DNA from: Allomuricauda sp. M10
GTDB lineage: Bacteria; Bacteroidota; Bacteroidia; Flavobacteriales; Flavobacteriaceae
Assembly: GCF_020782875.1 (NCBI RefSeq)
Contig: NZ_JAJGBN010000001.1
Location: forward strand, 558,001-622,000
DNA length: 64,000 bases
Direction: 5' to 3'
Made by a program: the position numbers and the translations under genes. Below, piece by piece: positions 61,505 through 64,000 of this stretch (position 1 is its first letter; each line of letters opens with the position of its first letter). The notes beneath the pieces are model-generated. The model worked only from the letters and a program-made list of their open reading frames with translations. It searched no databases and was not told where the DNA came from.

Positions 61505-62444
61505 AATTTTTTGCCAACGGACTGATAATCTTCACGTCCTGAAAGGCTATTGCTCCTCTAACAATGCTGGAAATCACATCGCGAAGGGCTTCAGTGATCT
61601 GTATTTTCAATTCGCTTTTATGGTAGATCAAACTAATTTCCCTAGCCGGTGACGGACTTTTAAAGGGTTTTAGATTTTCAACCTTTTTAGATTCTAGATG
61701 GAGGGTGTTCAGGTAAGGCAATAACGTCATTCCCATTCCCTCATCTGCCAAACTCACCAACGTCTCAAAACTACCGCTCTCAATTTTAAACTGCTCCCCG
61801 TTCATGTTTTTGGATGCTTTGCAAAGATTGATGACCCCATCCCTAAAACAATGCCCATCCTGTAACAATAATATATCGCTTACATCCAAGTGGTCCGTGG
61901 TCAACTGTGTCTCGGAAGATAACCGATGGCTTTTGGGGACGTAGCCTACAAAAGGTTCATAATATAAAGGTCTTTCCTTAATAAACTCGATTTCCAATGG
62001 GGTGGCGGCGATACCGGCATCCAAATGGCCATCCAAAATGTTTTTGATTAGACTGTCAGTGGACTGTTCCTTAATGATCAGGTTTACTTTCGGGTATTTT
62101 TTAATGAAGGTATTCAGGAACATCGGTAACAAAGTCGGCATTACGGTAGGAATGATCCCCAAAGTATAATCGCCACCAATAAATCCCTTGTCCTGATCCA
62201 CAATATCCTTAATGCGTTCTGCTTCGGCTACAATATTTTTGGCCTGGGCCACAATTTTCTTCCCCACTTCGGTAATGGAAATGGGCTTTTTGCTCCGATC
62301 AAAAATGAGCACGCCCAGCTCATCCTCCAGTTTTTGCACCTGCATACTCAGGGTAGGTTGGGTAACAAAGCTCTTTTCGGCGGCAAGGGTAAAGTTCTTG
62401 TGTTCGGCAACGGCCAGCACATATTGAAGTTGGGTAATGGTCAT
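61503..62444 (-). CDS. oxyR: LysR-family peroxide sensor OxyR
   Basis: A 313-residue LysR regulator with an N-terminal winged helix (LQYVLAVAEHKNFTLAAEKS, VTQPTLSMQVQKLEDELG) and a substrate-binding-like domain. The redox pair of E. coli OxyR is conserved in sequence and position: Cys199 and Cys208 in LQDGHCFRDGVINLCKAS. Oxidation by hydrogen peroxide forms a disulfide and activates peroxide-defence genes such as catalase, ahpC and dps; none of these lies in the window. The gene is transcribed toward the small conserved gene, and DUF2141 lies upstream on the same strand, separated by a terminator. Confidence 0.95.
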   Translation of the reverse strand: MTITQLQYVLAVAEHKNFTLAAEKSFVTQPTLSMQVQKLEDELGVLIFDRSKKPISITEVGKKIVAQAKNIVAEAERIKDIVDQDKGFIGGDYTLGIIPTVMPTLLPMFLNTFIKKYPKVNLIIKEQSTDSLIKNILDGHLDAGIAATPLEIEFIKERPLYYEPFVGYVPKSHRLSSETQLTTDHLDVSDILLLQDGHCFRDGVINLCKASKNMNGEQFKIESGSFETLVSLADEGMGMTLLPYLNTLHLESKKVENLKPFKSPSPAREISLIYHKSELKIQITEALRDVISSIVRGAIAFQDVKIISPLAKN

Positions 62445-62516
62445 CCTTATGATAAATATGGGATATAAAAGTATAAAAAACCATCAGGATAATCTATAAT
62501 GAAACAATTTTCCAAA

Positions 62517-62545
62517 ATAAAAAAAAGCCTGCTCCGAGCAGGCTT
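62517..62545 (-). terminator. Intrinsic terminator of the DUF2141 gene
   Basis: On the minus strand AAGCCTGCT-CGG-AGCAGGCTT (62545-62525) is a perfect 9-bp stem followed by a run of eight T. It separates DUF2141 from oxyR. Confidence 0.88.
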
Positions 62546-62574
62546 AACGTTGTTGATTGATGATGTTTTCTGTT

Positions 62575-62994
62575 TTAAAATCGGATAGTCAGTTCCAAAT
62601 CCTCACTGCCTACTTCAAATTTGGAAGCTGAAAAACTGGGTGGGCCAAACGACATGTCGTTCCCGGACATACCATAGCTTTCTTTGGGCATACCGTTGGA
62701 TTCGTAGTCCATGCGGTTGTTTTCATTTGCATCGTGCAAAGCCATAATGGCATAGGCTCCTGGGGCAACACCGGTGAAGGTCAATACAACCTTTCCGTTT
62801 TCAATTTTACTTTCAAGATTCTGGATTCCGGGTCCTTTCATAAAGGTATCCACGGTGTGTAGGCCCGCCAATACTTTTCCTTGGTCGTTGTTGATGTTGT
62901 CAATGGTTACGGTGATTTTGGTGCCGGTACTTTCCTGTGCCATGGCAACAAGGCTAACGAATAAAAAACTTAATGCTAGTGTAACAGTTTTCAT
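62575..62994 (-). CDS. DUF2141-family secreted protein
   Basis: From the ATG at 62994 the 139-residue protein has a signal peptide (LALSFLFVSLVAMAQ) and the DUF2141 pattern: ITVTIDNINNDQGKVLAGLH, then VVLTFTGVAPGAYAIMALHDANENNRMDYESNGMPKESYGMSGN, which is the family's diagnostic D-x-N-x-N-x-x-D-x-N-x-x-G-x-P-x-E segment. This Ca-like loop motif suggests metal binding (inference). Function is unknown; it is probably periplasmic or surface-located. The alternative start at 63039 adds residues before the signal peptide and is not preferred. Confidence 0.9.
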   Translation of the reverse strand: MKTVTLALSFLFVSLVAMAQESTGTKITVTIDNINNDQGKVLAGLHTVDTFMKGPGIQNLESKIENGKVVLTFTGVAPGAYAIMALHDANENNRMDYESNGMPKESYGMSGNDMSFGPPSFSASKFEVGSEDLELTIRF

Positions 62995-63205
62995 AGGGTT
63001 TGTTTTTGATGTTTTGTTGCCACAAATCTCGTATGTCATCCCTTCGTTAAAAATTACAATCTACCGAATTGTCAAATTTTGGGTATGAACTGTAATGGGA
63101 AAAATGACATTCCAATTCATCATTGAAAATCAACAGTTGGGTATATCCTATTGGCTTGGCAATTGGAGTCTGGTCAATTTTGTGGCAACAATCAAATAAA
63201 CAGTC

Positions 63206-64000
63206 ATGAAAAACATCATTATTCTTTTTACAATTCTTTTTACCACTGGATTTTTATCGGCCCAGACCATTGTGTCGGGTACCGTTACCGATAATAAGAA
63301 AATCCCCATTGAGGGTGCCAATGTATATTTGGAGGGCACCTATGATGGAGCTTCAACCGATAAGGATGGTAAATTTTCTTTTGAAACAGAGGAGACCGGA
63401 ACCCAAACTTTGGTAATTTCCATGTTGTCCTACGAGCCTCATTACGAGATCGGTGACGTAACTTACTTTAAGGATTTAAAGATCCAACTGGTGGAAGCCA
63501 TCAATTCCCTTTCCGGGGTTACTTTGACTGCTGGAACTTTTGAGGCGGGGGACAATTCCAAGGTTTCCGTTTTAAAACCACTGGATATTGTAACCACTGC
63601 AGGAGCTGCGGGCGACTTTGTGGCTGCACTACAAACCTTGCCAGGAACCACTACGGTTAATGAGGATGGACGTTTGTTCGTGCGTGGTGGATCGGCCAAC
63701 GAGACCCAGGTGTTTATTGATGGCCTCCGCGTGTTCCAACCGTTCAGTGCCACCGCCAATAATACGCCCACGCGTGGAAGGTTTTCCCCATTTCTTTTTA
63801 AAGGCATCACCTTTAGCACAGGAGGGTATTCCGCGGAATATGGACAAGCGCTTTCCAGTGTGCTGTTGTTGAACACCTCCGATGTACCCGACCAGGAAAA
63901 AACCGATATTTCCATTATGTCTGTCGGTGCCGGTTTGGGCCATACCGAAATTTGGGGAGACCAATCCCTGAGTTTGAACACTTCGTACATCAACCTCGCG
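63206..64000 (+). CDS. TonB-dependent receptor with carboxypeptidase-like domain, 3'-truncated by window
   Basis: The frame starts at ATG 63206 and is still open at the window end (265 codons). A signal peptide (ILFTTGFLSAQ) is followed by a carboxypeptidase-regulatory-like domain (TIVSGTVTDNKKIPIEGANV, STDKDGKFSFETEE), then a plug domain with DFVAALQTLPGTTTVNEDGR, LFVRGGSANETQVFIDGLRV and FSTGGYSAEYGQALSSVLLL. This is the non-SusC type of TonB-dependent receptor. Cargo cannot be told from the visible part. Confidence 0.93.
   Translation, partial: MKNIIILFTILFTTGFLSAQTIVSGTVTDNKKIPIEGANVYLEGTYDGASTDKDGKFSFETEETGTQTLVISMLSYEPHYEIGDVTYFKDLKIQLVEAINSLSGVTLTAGTFEAGDNSKVSVLKPLDIVTTAGAAGDFVAALQTLPGTTTVNEDGRLFVRGGSANETQVFIDGLRVFQPFSATANNTPTRGRFSPFLFKGITFSTGGYSAEYGQALSSVLLLNTSDVPDQEKTDISIMSVGAGLGHTEIWGDQSLSLNTSYINLA

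Overview
The window comes from a member of the Bacteroidota, most likely a marine Flavobacteriaceae (Muricauda/Allomuricauda-like; the genus is inference). The evidence is two SusC/SusD pairs, many secreted proteins and lipoproteins with short signal peptides, A-rich leaders instead of Shine-Dalgarno sites, several promoters of the Bacteroidota type (-7 box TAnnTTTG), and families typical of the group (DUF2141, RMD1/DUF155, SusD-like, toastrack/PspC, small fold-III arginine decarboxylase). I see no rRNA, tRNA, CRISPR array or insertion sequence.

Layout. 1-1.8 kb: 3' part of a secreted BNR/VPS10-type propeller protein. 1.9-3.9 kb: a DinB-like gene divergent from a YafY/WYL regulator, with two identical-format palindromes between them. 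3.9-6.4 kb: an alkylation-repair operon (AraC-OGT fusion, 2OG-Fe(II) oxygenase, stand-alone Ada metal-binding domain, AlkB). 6.4-9.0 kb: a duplicated PAP2/vanadium-haloperoxidase-like lipoprotein overlapping an outer-membrane barrel gene. 9.3-29.5 kb: a large polysaccharide utilisation locus: propeller/LuxR regulator, SusC, SusD, triple-LamG lipoprotein, two GH144-type enzymes, esterase, GH43-like/discoidin protein, GH3, S1 sulfatase and a secreted EEP-family hydrolase. The two GH144 genes and GH3 suggest a decorated beta-1,2-glucan as target. 29.5-35.2 kb: barrel protein, AraC regulator, aldo/keto reductase and a Tat-exported molybdenum hydroxylase (IorAB type).

35.2-41.5 kb: a structured, switch-like leader region followed by a seven-gene run starting with arginine decarboxylase and a deoxyhypusine-synthase-like protein that lacks the catalytic lysine; it ends with a RimK-type ATP-grasp ligase. 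41.5-43.5 kb: a hairpin-rich intergenic region (possible small RNA), trxB and a small secreted protein. 43.8-48.4 kb: a second SusC/SusD pair without enzymes. 48.4-50.5 kb: AONS-like PLP enzyme plus dipeptide epimerase on the minus strand. 50.6-54.7 kb: a minus-strand envelope-stress cluster (DUF4870, NTF2-like, PadR, PspC, DUF2807/toastrack) headed by a promoter with a strong inverted repeat. 54.9-57.6 kb: DUF4442, an AT-rich orphan immunity-like gene, AIM24 and DUF2461. 57.6-64 kb: MlrC-type peptidase, NudK, PBP4-type DacB, a small conserved protein, OxyR, DUF2141, and the 5' part of a TonB-dependent receptor cut by the window end.

Starts were moved downstream of the longest possible reading frame wherever a signal peptide, family N-terminus or neighbouring stop made this more sensible. 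All functional names rest on motif and family recognition by eye; no database search was run.
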